Both the position numbers and the translations under genes were made by a program. From Schizochytrium sp. TIO01 (taxonomy: Eukaryota; Sar; Bigyra; Thraustochytrida; Thraustochytriidae): a DNA stretch of 64,000 nucleotides. The notes beneath the pieces were generated by a model. That model searched no databases. It saw nothing but the letters and a program-made list of their open reading frames with translations, and was not told the DNA's origin. Every line of letters begins with the position of its first letter. Position 1 is the first letter of the stretch. Below are positions 10,503 through 20,632 of this stretch, piece after piece. Location: positions 578,001-642,000 of the forward strand of contig SMSO01000036.1 in the NCBI GenBank assembly GCA_004764695.1. Reading direction: 5' to 3'.

Positions 10503-11426
10503 TTACTCTTCAATTTCTTCGAGTTTTTCGAGATCTGTGATCATCTTTGTTTCGAGCTGGTTTCCCGCCAATGTGAAGCGCCGCAGATTATTTGCACTTG
10601 TGATGAGCTCGGCAGGCAAATCAGTCAAGCGATTTTGAGCGAGCAACAGGTGTTTAAGCTTTGGTAAACCAGCAATACGCTTTGCCACACCTTTGAGCTT
10701 ATTGTTCTCTGCATTGATGACTTGAATAGATTCACACCTTCCTAAGCATGCGTGAAGCTTCTCCAAGCAATTGTCCTGCAAATAAACACGCTTTAAAGCG
10801 TTGCAACCTCCCATTGTTTTAGGTAAAGCTTCTAGTTGATTGTCCTCCGCGTGTAGTATTTCTAGTTTCGAAAGATTTCCAAATGACTTCGGGAGTGATT
10901 TGATCTTGTTCCGGGCAAGACCTAGCTGACGGAGATTAACAAGACTACCAAACGCCTCGGGTACCTCACTTATGGCGTTGTCATCGACGTAGATCTCCTC
11001 TAGACTTGTAACAGTCCACAAGCAGCTCGGAAAGGCCGTGAGCTTGTTGCGATGCAATGGAAGACCCTTCAGTGCAGGCAGCTCACCAAAACTTTCCGGA
11101 AAACCGTTTTCTGTAAGTTCATTATCCTCGAGGTAAATTGTGTCCAAGTTTTCTAGTTGGCCAATGTTCTCAGGTAGTGCTGTAATCTTGTTCTTGCGAA
11201 GATAGACTTCGGTCAGGTTTACCAGGTTCTCAAGTCCATCAACTTGCGTCAACTCGTTATCCTCCAGGTATAGCCCTTCAAGCTCGCGACACTTTTCAAA
11301 AACCACAGCTGGAACCTCAGATAGCCCTTTTTCAGACATGTCAAGCTCAGTGAGCTCTTCTTCGTCCTCGTCAACGTCCAGCTCCAGCTCCTCGATAAGC
11401 TGTGCAAGTTCATCGTCAATCCCCAT
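10503..11426 (-). CDS. Short leucine-rich-repeat protein (SHOC2/RSU1-like typical LRRs)
   Basis: 307 residues from a true ATG at 11426. The first ~28 residues are very acidic (ELELDVDEDEEELTELDMSE). The rest is about ten LRRs of 22-24 residues with the pattern LxxLxLxxNxLxxLPxxhxxL, for example LTEVYLRKNKITALPENIGQ and LRQLGLARNKIKSLPKSFGN. There is no transmembrane segment, signal peptide, kinase or GTPase domain, so it is a cytosolic LRR scaffold. The asparagine ladder is intact in nearly all repeats. Such proteins bind small GTPases or phosphatases in animals (SHOC2, RSU1) and plants (PIRLs); the partner here cannot be told. It lies convergent to the MOSC-like gene and divergent from the coiled-coil gene, 785 bp away. 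Confidence 0.8.
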   Translation of the reverse strand: MGIDDELAQLIEELELDVDEDEEELTELDMSEKGLSEVPAVVFEKCRELEGLYLEDNELTQVDGLENLVNLTEVYLRKNKITALPENIGQLENLDTIYLEDNELTENGFPESFGELPALKGLPLHRNKLTAFPSCLWTVTSLEEIYVDDNAISEVPEAFGSLVNLRQLGLARNKIKSLPKSFGNLSKLEILHAEDNQLEALPKTMGGCNALKRVYLQDNCLEKLHACLGRCESIQVINAENNKLKGVAKRIAGLPKLKHLLLAQNRLTDLPAELITSANNLRRFTLAGNQLETKMITDLEKLEEIEE

Positions 11427-12211
11427 CTTAGTGCTTTATTTTCCTTACAGGCAAACACAACTGCAGAGTGACCCTCACAGTCCAACAGTATCCCGACCTC
11501 CCTCACGCAATGGCTCTGTACACAAGCTCAAGCCAAGGATTTGACGAGCTTCCAACGTTCGCGGACTTCACAGTAAACTGAAGACACCCTCTTGCAACTC
11601 TTTTTCCTGATGAAAGCCAGCCTCACTTCCTCGCAGTGGTCACACGCACTAAGTTGGTTGCAGGACACCTCTGACAGAATAATTGATCAAACACAATGCT
11701 GCATAAGTGGTTCTGGGATTACTTCTCCCATCCATATGCATCAACTCACTCATTCATCATCGCTCGGGTAGACAATCACAACCATACCAGTATCCCCTAT
11801 GTCTTCCTTTAGATTTCCTAGGGGCTTATTCTAAACGACCGTTGGCAAAAACAAGACTAAGTGTACTTTGCGGGTTCCCTGTGTACCCTACCGCGCACCG
11901 TTTAGAGGAACCCGCAATAGTACCAATGGATCCCGCGCCCAAGTCTTCCGCGCCGCGGATTACTATGATCAGGTGGGCCGCCTTGGCAAGAAAGGAGCTT
12001 GGATTCTTAGATATTAGTTCACATGATAGATAAGAAAGTTTGAAGTGGATTGTCCATGCTGGATCTTTGGTTTGGATTAGTCAGAGATTGCGATTTAATG
12101 TTGGTCTAAGAGAAGTTTTAATAGGTCACCGGCAGTTCGCAAAACCCCTTGTGGTTCGAGAATTGCGTTTGCGAGGCTGTGGCGCTGTGGCGCACTCTCG
12201 CGTATAATCCT
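11427..12211. other. Divergent promoter region, LRR gene / coiled-coil gene
   Basis: 785 bp between two oppositely directed start codons. Contains the likely 5' UTRs and promoters of both genes. No ORF with homology. No TATA-like element could be assigned with confidence. Confidence 0.5.
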
Positions 12212-13684
12212 ATGGAATCAACCTCACGACGCGATGTAATTCGCAAAGCTCGACAGCAGGAGCGAGCCATACTTGAAGCTCGCGATGCTTTGTCCAGGGA
12301 AGGTCTTCTGGAGCAGGTGAAAGATAAGGTCGAGGATTGGGTCAACCGAGCGATAGCGGAAAATGGTATCCACGACATTCGTCATATTACCCAACAAGTT
12401 TGTTCAGATGCACGCTATCATGTGGAGAGCTCAAGAATGCCTCCAGAAGCAAGCAACGACCTGTGCGCATTTTGCAAGAACCGCGTGGAGCATTGTTATT
12501 GTGGAGGATCTAACACCAAAGTCCAGACCCTTCCTCAACACCTTCTCGACGACGAATATGCTTTACTTGCTCTCGCGAAAGCAGATGCTGCCAAAGCAGA
12601 GGAACGAAAGTCTAAACTTGATATGGCTGCTCGCCGACAAGCATACGCGGCAGAACTTCAAAATCTTATGGCCGAAAAGGAGCGGCAGCGCCAAGCTGCA
12701 GAACTCGAAAAACAGCGTGACAAGGAACGTCTCCAGCGAGATGCAGAAGCGCTTCGTAGAGAGCAATTTGAGCGAGAAAGCGCGCAGCGTCGTCAGCGAG
12801 CGCAGTGTGCTGATGAACTTGATTATTTTTGCGCAGTACAACAGCGTAATGAGCGAACACGTCTTGACGAAGCACGGGCTGAGGAGCAGCGTCTGAATGC
12901 TCTTGCAGCTGCTAAGCAGCGTGAAGAGGAGAAACGCGCAGCGCGGCAGCGGGAACAAAACCGCCTACAACTTCTTCGAGATCAACAAATGTATGAAGAG
13001 CAACTTCAGGAACGTAAGCAGCAAGAAGAGGCTGAACGTCAACAAGACAGAGAATACATGCGTCAGGCCGAAGAACGAGATCGTGAGCGCGAAGCCCAAA
13101 GACATCGAGATAGAGAATCTGTTCTCTCGAAACAGCAGCAGATATATTCCTCCATGGGCGCTGAGCTTGGAAGGGTCGAGCGCGAGCGGCGCGAAGCGCT
13201 CGAAAGTGCATTCGCGCGATGGGAGCAAGAACGTCAACAGCACGATATAGCAGTGGCAAGTGAAAAGGAGCGCGAACAACGTCTAGCTATTCAAGATCTA
13301 AATCGATCAAGGCAGCAGCAGATCATGGAACAAGCTGCAGAGCGTGAGCGTGTCGCTGTGCAACAAGCAGCCTATGCTCGTGAGTTAGAGTTTAAATCTC
13401 GGCTTGAACAGGAACAAGAGCATCACCGTAAAATGCAACAACTTGCCCGTCGTGATCAATATAAGAGTTATCTAGAATTTCAAGTAATTGAAGAAGAACG
13501 CACTCGTAAAGAGAGACAGCGCATTGGAATGAATGATGTCGAGCGTAAAATGAATGCTTCTTTATTGCGACAGCATAACCTTTTAACAGAGACTGGTCGC
13601 ATTAATACCTGTTGGACGGGTCGCTGCCAAGGTGTTTGCACCTGTCCTCGAGCAATACGCGAACAACGCTATCATCACTTCTGA
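12212..13684 (+). CDS. Coiled-coil protein with Cys clusters at both ends
   Basis: 490 residues from the ATG at 12212; the frame is open to 12149 but starts there with TTG. Residues about 130-460 are an almost continuous charged helix rich in Glu, Arg, Gln and Ala (repeated E-x-Q-R-x-R-E-type heptads), as in trichohyalin/plectin-homology proteins and several ciliary coiled-coil proteins. Near residue 88 is the cluster CAFCKNRVEHCYCGG, and the C-terminus has CWTGRCQGVCTCP just before the end. The spacing of Cys and His could bind zinc, but neither cluster matches a named finger that I know. The function is unknown; a structural role in cytoskeleton or flagellum is a guess from composition. The lack of stop codons in 1.5 kb supports a real gene. 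Confidence 0.7.
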   Translation: MESTSRRDVIRKARQQERAILEARDALSREGLLEQVKDKVEDWVNRAIAENGIHDIRHITQQVCSDARYHVESSRMPPEASNDLCAFCKNRVEHCYCGGSNTKVQTLPQHLLDDEYALLALAKADAAKAEERKSKLDMAARRQAYAAELQNLMAEKERQRQAAELEKQRDKERLQRDAEALRREQFERESAQRRQRAQCADELDYFCAVQQRNERTRLDEARAEEQRLNALAAAKQREEEKRAARQREQNRLQLLRDQQMYEEQLQERKQQEEAERQQDREYMRQAEERDREREAQRHRDRESVLSKQQQIYSSMGAELGRVERERREALESAFARWEQERQQHDIAVASEKEREQRLAIQDLNRSRQQQIMEQAAERERVAVQQAAYARELEFKSRLEQEQEHHRKMQQLARRDQYKSYLEFQVIEEERTRKERQRIGMNDVERKMNASLLRQHNLLTETGRINTCWTGRCQGVCTCPRAIREQRYHHF

Positions 13685-13967
13685 AATTACCGCCTCAAGT
13701 TGAGCTAGCATGTTTTTATATTGCTCAATGATATTGCGATAGATTAGACCACTATGAGTCCATGTAGTAATTTTTTCTGACCACCTTTATCAAATTTGAA
13801 TTGTTTCTTTGGATCATACAAAAAGGACAGAATCTTTGCATCTAATAGGGAATAACGAAGGCGAAGAAAACAGTTTAGATATTATCAAACAAGAGTATGC
13901 ATCTAAAATTGTCCTATATCTGGGTCTATAATGAAATATTTCCTTCAAGAGAATGGCGAAGAATGTT

Positions 13968-16293
13968 TTATGACGAAAATGCAGAGCGTTTGAGGAGAGG
14001 GACATAGTACAAAAGGATGCTGGCATCGTATGCATCCACATAAAGCCGCTTACGAATACGTTCCAGAACCTCCTCTGAATCTTCGTGTTCTGGATTTGTA
14101 AGAACAGATGTGTCATGTAGCTCAAAGTCGCTCGCTAGTTGCTCACAAGAAAAGGTAGCACATGCTTCAGTGTTAGTCGCATCGTTAACGACAGTAAGCT
14201 CCACGTCGTCTTCGACTGGTCTAACTCCAACAATTTTGAGCTGACCCTTGTGCCTGACAAAGGTTCGGTATGCTTGCTCGCGAGCCCGCTCAGCCTGCAA
14301 AAGCTGTGCCACTTGTGAATCTGCAAGCAACACCTTGACTGCCATAAGCCGCTCGCGAGGGTTGCACAGCGCTACTAAGTCAGCAACTTGCTGAGGCGCT
14401 GCGGTGGGGTCGGACTCAACATGCTCTTGGACAAATGCAGGCGTGATGCCCACAGGCAAAAGATCCTTTAGTTCGAGTCGGTTTCGAGCACGGATTTCTG
14501 TGGCTTCTTCGAGCGCAGCAGGGTCCCCTCCTAAACTGCAGAGTGCTTGTGCGGTATTGACAGCTGCAGCGGCAATATCGTGGCGGTTGAAGTTCACTCG
14601 TGCAAGAGCTCGAGCAGCTGTGATACGATTGTGCACGATTGTTGCAAGACGAGGGCTTAACAGGGCCTCAAGAAGGTCTTCGTTTGTTACGAAAAGATCA
14701 TCCTGGTAGCTATGTTTTCCTTCGTTTGTTGTAGACTCACGCGTGAGATTCATCTTCAAGAGAGAGGATAGAATAGCCTTTTCAACGCAGGCAACCCCCA
14801 CCGGACTTGATGAATAGCACATGTAAACATGTCGAGCAAAAGCAAGACGTACATTTCGCATTTGCTGACCCAGCTCATCAGGGGAAGGAGACTTGATCAA
14901 ATCAACCTCAACCTCATGCGACTGTTGAAGTGCCATTAGAGTGTTGATCTCAGCAGCTCGTAATCCGACAGATTGGCTTGAAAGGATAGCCCGGAGTTTC
15001 GTACGGGAGATGAATTCGTGAGTCTCGGGCTCTTTACTTTCTGCAGTTTTGGATTCTTTCGAATCTGCGGGCTTTCCTTTAGCATCTGCGGGCTTGCCCT
15101 TCGTGTCAGCAGACTTGCCTTTTGTGTCAGCAGGCTTACCTTTTGTGTCGGCTGGTTTTGCATTTGGAGCCTTGTCTGCTGTTTTAGACTCTTTATCGCT
15201 TATTTTGCTTTCTTTTTCACTGGGTTTCTTTTCTGTTTCTTTATTACCAGTTGGGGAAGTGCTTGCAGTTTCTTTTTTGTTGTTTTTCTCAGACTTATCC
15301 TCGTCATCCAAGTAATCATCAATCATCAATATTCTCATTATCATCATTGCCTGACTTTGAAGCTTTATCAGACGTGTGCTTGATTAGAATCTTAGACAAT
15401 TGAGCACAAGCTCGTGCTGTGGAGAGTGTGATTTCAGGAGAATATGCATTAAGAACGAACTCTGGCCATGCATCGCTACAGGCTTCGTGCTGAGATGATG
15501 TAAGTCGCCGTTTCAAAAGGTTAGCTAATGCTTTGGCAATCTTATGCAAGTCCATGCCCTTTTCTACACAAGCATACATGAGCATATAATCTTCAGTGGT
15601 TGCATTTAAAGCGTGGCCAATATCCTGAACGCGTTCAAGGGCAGTGAAATACTGAATAGAGGGATCCATGGTACGACCTAAGTCTGTTGAAAACGCCTCT
15701 GCAACACAATGATCAATGGACTCTCGCATGTTTACAACCTCTTGTGAAACACCACCAAAATTAAAATCATCATCTTCTGAGTCTTCATCTAGCGGCCCAA
15801 GGAGATCTTCATCTGGAAGATAGTCATCCTCGGAATCATCATCATAGACAGGTTTACGGGCTGCTTCCACGATTTGGTTTTCTTCCTCTATTTCATCTTG
15901 AAAAGCAATCTGACCTCTTGTAGCGCCAAAATCATCTCGAACGATATCCTGGTAGCGGTCGCTTATGCGCATCTTATCTGAAAGCATACGATCAACCATT
16001 GCTTCTGTAAAGTTACCGATATCTCGCCAATGTAGAACATTTTCCAGACGATAGCGAATGATCACATCATGGCATGTCTTCTCCTCGGCCTCATCAGTGA
16101 CTTCAAAGGTAACATTGACAACCGCACTAGGGATAGGGGCAAATGACGTTGGCCGACTTAGAACACCCTCAATCCGCCAGCTCAGAGTTTGTCGTACAGT
16201 TCGTGCAAGATGTAGTTCAAACGTTGTTTTCCAATGCTTCTTTACAGCGCTCACAACGCTAACTTGAGCATCAGAAGCAGAAAGCACGGTCAT
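13968..16293 (-). CDS. Unrecognised acidic protein, broken by a one-base frameshift
   Basis: The ATG is at 16293. The first frame runs to a TGA at 15319-15321 and the second continues to 13968. Skipping the single base at 15321, inside a GAT repeat, joins them without loss of sense: Asp-rich sequence on one side continues as DDYLDDEDK on the other. The joined product would be about 774 residues. Seen: an N-terminal globular region of about 140 residues; an acidic linker (EEENQ, YDDDSEDDYLPDEDLL); a helical region; a lysine-rich low-complexity stretch with a heptad GKPADTK repeated about five times (nt about 15055-15165); and a C-terminal helical domain of about 330 residues. I do not recognise any family. 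The break is more likely a sequencing or slippage indel than a real gene boundary. The 5' end is divergent from the FKBP gene. Confidence 0.7.
15055..15165 (-). repeat. In-gene 21-bp repeats coding for GKPADTK units
   Basis: About five imperfect copies of a 21-nt unit within the acidic-protein gene, giving the peptide unit Gly-Lys-Pro/Ser-Ala-Asp-Thr/Ala/Ser-Lys. It forms a basic and acidic spacer between two helical regions. Confidence 0.8.
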
Positions 16294-16946
16294 TCTTAAA
16301 TAGAAGAACAACGTTTGCCGATGTCTGTGGCAAGACCCTGGTCACTCTTTCTCTTCCCAAGAATAACGCCAATGATCAAGTGAGGGACGCAAGCCTGGTT
16401 ACTCCCCTAACGGCGGCTGGGGTCAAGAGCTCCTGATGTTGAGAGCTGCAAAGCTTCTTTCCCGTCTTGTTTAGCAATCTCAACAAAATTATGCTTCGTA
16501 CTTGCTTCACCTGCCAAACACCTTCAAGTGCCAAAGCAAAATTGTGTCTACTGAGCACTATAAGTCTCTACTCTGTGTCTATTACTTCAATACATTCCAC
16601 AAGCGTTCTCATCGACTTCCCTTATGGGAATGATTAATCGACCAAGCTGCATCCTGTGACCCTTCTTTCACATAATCAAACCATAGCTATAGCACTTTAT
16701 CATTATTCATGTGCCTTGCATATCCTGCCCAACGGATCTCCCATCAGTCCTCGCACGTTAGTGTGTACCGGTGCGAGGTGTGTTCGAGGACCCCATCATT
16801 GGCGCAGTGAGCCCAGCACTTAGTCGGGAGCTAGCCTCGAGGTTGTGATAAGGCAATTAATCAAAATCAGTTCTAGGGGCCAGTTGGGGATTTGATTGGG
16901 GCTTTTTGGTGTAAGAGGCGCCCTCTTTTGTACAATCTTCTCGAAG
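16294..16946. other. Divergent promoter region, acidic-protein gene / FKBP gene
   Basis: 653 bp between opposite start codons. It contains a perfect 8-bp stem (CCTCGCAC at 16749-16756, GTGCGAGG at 16771-16778, 14-nt loop). About 20 nt further on is the sequence TTGGCGCAGTGAG (16799-16811), which resembles a tRNA A-box or a retroelement primer-binding site. No ORF with homology. Confidence 0.55.
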
Positions 16947-17495
16947 ATGGCGACGACCGAGGCGACAGGCAAAGCTTTATCTGTAACACCTTTGGAGAAA
17001 GGCGATGAGACGACCTTCGCTGCAGATGGAGACGTCGTGGAGGCCTTTTACAGAGGCACACTCGCGGCAAATGGCGAGCTTTTCCACACCAACATTGGTG
17101 GCGACCCGCTAGTATTTACTGTGGGCGATGGATCTATGATTGAGGGCTGGGATACTGCCATTCGCGAGGTCTCTCTTGGCGGTAAGGCCCGAGTTTTCGT
17201 GCCTGCAAAGCGTGCCTATGGCGAAGACGGATATCCAAGCGAAGATGGTGAGGGATATGCCATTCCCCCCAACTCTGACCTGGTTTATGAGCTAGAGGTG
17301 ACAAAGATCACCAAGGCCAAAACTGTCAGCGCACCGAAAAAGCTCACGCGCGAGGAACAGGAGGCTGCAGATAAAGAACGATTGCGCTTATGGATGGAAC
17401 AAATGGCCACCCCATCTTCAGCGGAGAAAGATAGCAAGAAAACTAAACCAAAAACAAATAACAAGAAGAAGGGTAAGAAGAAGGGCAAGAAATAA
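16947..17495 (+). CDS. FKBP-type peptidyl-prolyl isomerase with basic C-terminal tail
   Basis: 182 residues from the ATG at 16947 (an upstream in-frame TTG at 16896 was rejected). One FKBP domain covers residues about 14-128: VVEAFYRGTL, GELFHTNIGGDPLVFTVG, the signature MIEGWDTAIREVSLGGKARV, then AYGEDGYP and IPPNSDLVYELEV. The conserved Ile65, Trp68 and the Tyr of AYG are present. The aspartate that follows the conserved Phe in FKBP12 (Asp37, which contacts FK506) is His47 here, so catalysis or drug binding may be weakened. After the domain come about 50 residues ending in repeated KKGKKKGKK, a likely nucleolar/nuclear or nucleic-acid-binding tail. There is no signal peptide or TPR. The enzyme speeds cis-trans isomerisation of X-Pro bonds. 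Confidence 0.88.
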   Translation: MATTEATGKALSVTPLEKGDETTFAADGDVVEAFYRGTLAANGELFHTNIGGDPLVFTVGDGSMIEGWDTAIREVSLGGKARVFVPAKRAYGEDGYPSEDGEGYAIPPNSDLVYELEVTKITKAKTVSAPKKLTREEQEAADKERLRLWMEQMATPSSAEKDSKKTKPKTNNKKKGKKKGKK

Positions 17496-17965
17496 TTTGT
17501 ATACGTATATATTTTTTATCTTAAAATTTACATTTTTAATTGCTAAGGGGTTTGCCAAATCCTTGTACATTTTAACTGGACGGAGTATTTTGCTTAATGT
17601 AGTCAATGTGAAATTTTTGATTGTGGGGCACCTGAGCAGCTCTTATATAAGCTTAGCCCTTTTCACTCACTCTTTCAAAGGACAGTGTTGTTGATTATTT
17701 AATAGAGAGCCACTGAATGGGTTGCGACAAGTCCGAAAAGACTTATTTGGTCACCCAACAAGCAACGTCTAGGTCCAAATATTTTTAAAATGAAGATACT
17801 TGGATTGTATAGAGTTCGAAGAATAGATACAATCTATTGGTCTTAGGTCTTTGTTATATACAAAATGGGGGTATTTATTGAAATGTAGGTCTCGCAAGTC
17901 TAGAGTCAACGTATGATTTCAAAGATGTAATTGGTTTTACACAGGGGACAGTGGTAGCAAATTGC
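17496..17965. other. Convergent intergenic region
   Basis: 470 bp between FKBP and EF-hand 3' ends. Starts with an AT-rich stretch just after the FKBP stop. Nothing else seen. Confidence 0.6.
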
Positions 17966-19006
17966 TTATTGGTTGGAATGAAGTTCATTGATAAAGTCGA
18001 CATAGTTAATTTTCTCGGCATGACGAGCAGGAAATGCCTGGTGAAGGACTTCGATGGCATCATCCAATCCACGGTGGGGCAGAAGACCGTTCGTCTTAAG
18101 AACTGACTTGAACTGTGAGACCGTGACAGCTTTCATGTTATTGCGATCGAAGCGATTAAACATCCCATCGAGTGTCAAACGTCGCAACTGACACTGCTGA
18201 CGCATAGGGTGCAGGACGGCTTCCAGGGCCTCTGGGTCTACGCCAGTGTCTTGCTTGCATTCCTGAGCAACCTTTTCCTCAATTTGGTAAACACCCATAC
18301 CTCCGATAGCGTGCATGAAATCTTGATAGTCTACTTGCAAGTGGTCATCAAGAGCACTAAAGCGCTCTGCCAGCCAATCAACCTCTGGACCAAGGATGCA
18401 TGTGACACCTGCCATGTGTAGAGCACTTTTGAATTTGCTTTTGGGAATCCGACCTTTTCGTAGAGTATCATAGGGTGCGAGAAAGTCACGAATGCGAATA
18501 CGCTTGGTATCACACTCGTATCTCAGGTCCGCAATGAGTTCGTCAATTCTCCCAGGCGGGGCTTCCGGACCCCGTCCGCCCATAGCAGCGATGTGTTCTC
18601 TTGCTTCTTTAATCTGAGCATGGCGCATCTTGGTGTTCATCTCCATTAACGCAACTGTCTCAGGGGATAAACCAGGAGGAACTGACCCTGGAGATGCATC
18701 TGTAGCATCAATGAAATACCGATAGTCCACGATGAGGTCATGTGCACCATCACTGTGTTTGAAAAGAATGCAAAGGCCTTTTAGAGCAGGCTCAGAGGCG
18801 TTCTGCACAGAGCGTAGCTGCAAAGTATCAAGGGCACGACGAAAACGCGATGCTGTGAGCTTGCCAGAGTTTGACTTGTCAAAGGCAGCAAAACGTGGGG
18901 GGAGCATAATTCTACTCGAGCGTACTTCCTGTCTGATACGATCGGTCAAAGCACGGGCTTCATCGAGGTTCTCCTCAGTGATTTCTTCATATTCCCAGGG
19001 GTCCAT
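17966..19006 (-). CDS. EF-hand-repeat protein with degenerate calcium loops
   Basis: 346 residues from a true ATG at 19006. Three similar units of about 45-50 residues can be seen, each a helix (xLxxxxRxxxxxxRIxL) followed by FxxFDxxxxGxxxxxxFxxAL. Examples: RFAAFDKSNSGKLTASRF near the N-terminus, PYDTLRKGRIPKSKFKSAL in the middle and MFNRFDRNNMKAVTVSQF near the C-terminus. The best loop has D-x-S-x-S-G, but position 12 is Arg rather than Glu/Asp; the others miss more ligands. Calcium binding is therefore doubtful and the fold may serve protein binding, as in EFCAB6-like and other axonemal EF-hand proteins. I cannot name an orthologue. The start is followed by an acidic N-terminus (MDPWEYEEITEENLDEA). 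Confidence 0.75.
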   Translation of the reverse strand: MDPWEYEEITEENLDEARALTDRIRQEVRSSRIMLPPRFAAFDKSNSGKLTASRFRRALDTLQLRSVQNASEPALKGLCILFKHSDGAHDLIVDYRYFIDATDASPGSVPPGLSPETVALMEMNTKMRHAQIKEAREHIAAMGGRGPEAPPGRIDELIADLRYECDTKRIRIRDFLAPYDTLRKGRIPKSKFKSALHMAGVTCILGPEVDWLAERFSALDDHLQVDYQDFMHAIGGMGVYQIEEKVAQECKQDTGVDPEALEAVLHPMRQQCQLRRLTLDGMFNRFDRNNMKAVTVSQFKSVLKTNGLLPHRGLDDAIEVLHQAFPARHAEKINYVDFINELHSNQ

Positions 19007-20632
19007 GTTGTCCGTAGGCTTGCGATGCGCTAGCTGGCTGGCTGGCTGGCTGGCTGGCTAGCTGGCCGAGTTAGCAGCGAACAAGCAAACAAGCGAGATT
19101 GCGAGCAAACAGTTGACCAAAATTAGCTTACTAGGCGTTGTGTTGCAATGCGTTGTTTATTGTAAGGATAGTCTAATTGCTCTTTTTCCCACTTTGATGC
19201 TTGCTCACTTTTATTGGTCGGTTGTTTAGGTCCCAAAGCTCGTATTACATGCGTCCTCTCCTTGGTTCTTACAAAAATATATTCGCTACGATCAAACTCA
19301 CTGCCCAGATTGATGAATGGATGATGCTGACTTGCTTTCTTTCTGGCAAGTGAAAATTGGTTACTTGATGAACGGCCGTAAACCTACCTCCTCTCTGCAC
19401 TCAACAATTCACCCAATAATTTCGGAGGCAATCTTATGTTTCACCCCCTCTTTTTTACGTGCCTCATGTTCAATTCATTAACTAAACTCTTAGGGCTTCC
19501 AATCGTGCTCACAAATGTGTCCGTTGCCGGATCAAATAAGCTCAACTTTGGGCGCTTAAGTGCGCCGAACTTTATACTTGGGAGCGCGCAAGCATAGCGG
19601 TCTTTACTGAAGCGAACTGGTCCTCTCTCCCTGCTGCTAGGACTGGTGAATGATTGTCTGCAAATTGTTTTATGAAACCATCTTTTCAAGGTGTGTAAAA
19701 CAAAGCACTCCGTATCATCCTCTGTGGCTTTTAAAAATAAATATGAAAGCCTTGGCTATCAATAATCATTAAAAATAATAATATTTTTTACATTAATATA
19801 TTAAAAAAGTATTTTTAATTTATTTATAAATTAAAAGTTTTTACAAATAAAATGAAAATACAATTTTTAAGAACTAGATAAATTATTGTGATCGCGAAAC
19901 CATGATGATATTCCGAAATAAGCCTAATAGCAGAGTAATCAGAGGAAAGGGCGAAAGGGGAAATCTAGAAATACACTGTCTTGAAATAGGTTCAACCAAT
20001 TCTTGCATTAAAAATAAATCAAGAAAAAGATTCAAGCGATGACCTTCATTTTTATTGAGAAACAAATACAATCACTAATATGATTATGGCGAGATGCATC
20101 CGATTATCAAGAAACTTACACAAAGGTTCGTCAAAAGTGGGAAAAAAATAGAAAAAACTATATTTATTCTTTGTCGACTCGATTATGCACATGCACTACC
20201 ATCAATCTGTCGATGCATACAAAGCATAGGAGATGAGATCACTGAACTCTTCTATATCTGTTCTGCACGACGAGCGATGGCCATGAGTTTGTTTGATTGA
20301 TTACTTGTTTGTTCTTAGACATAGATTTTTTCGCATAAAGCTGTTGTTTTAAGTCTTGCAGGTTCCAAAACATCGTCTGATGTTAGTTTGATATCCTGCA
20401 AGAAGTCTGTGCCAGGGCATCAGCCAGCCGCGGATAACCCGGTTCCAGCTGCTCCCCATCATAATATACACGCGCTCGGTTCGTTACTCCTTAACTTCTT
20501 TGGCAAGAAACTAGGAAGCGTCTCTTCGATAATTCCGGTCAGAAATCCCGGATCCCAAGCCCTTGGTGCCAACCCGGCCAAGGTCTCTCGTTTCTCGCGC
20601 GTGGCTGTCGCTCCCAGAGGTTGCCCCGGCGC
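19007..20632. other. 1.6-kb intergenic region
   Basis: No supportable gene. Just upstream of the EF-hand start is a GGCT tetranucleotide run (19031-19065). An AT-rich island lies at about 19765-19870. Open frames are short and without recognisable features. Confidence 0.6.
19031..19065. repeat. (TGGC)n tetranucleotide microsatellite
   Basis: About seven copies flanked by TAGC, about 25 bp upstream of the EF-hand gene start, so probably in its 5' UTR or core promoter. Confidence 0.9.

Noticed and set aside
16795-16870. Possible U4 snRNA or tRNA gene
   Set aside because: The A-box-like start and a few shared words are there, but there is no T-arm, no anticodon stem and no U4 kink-turn sequence.
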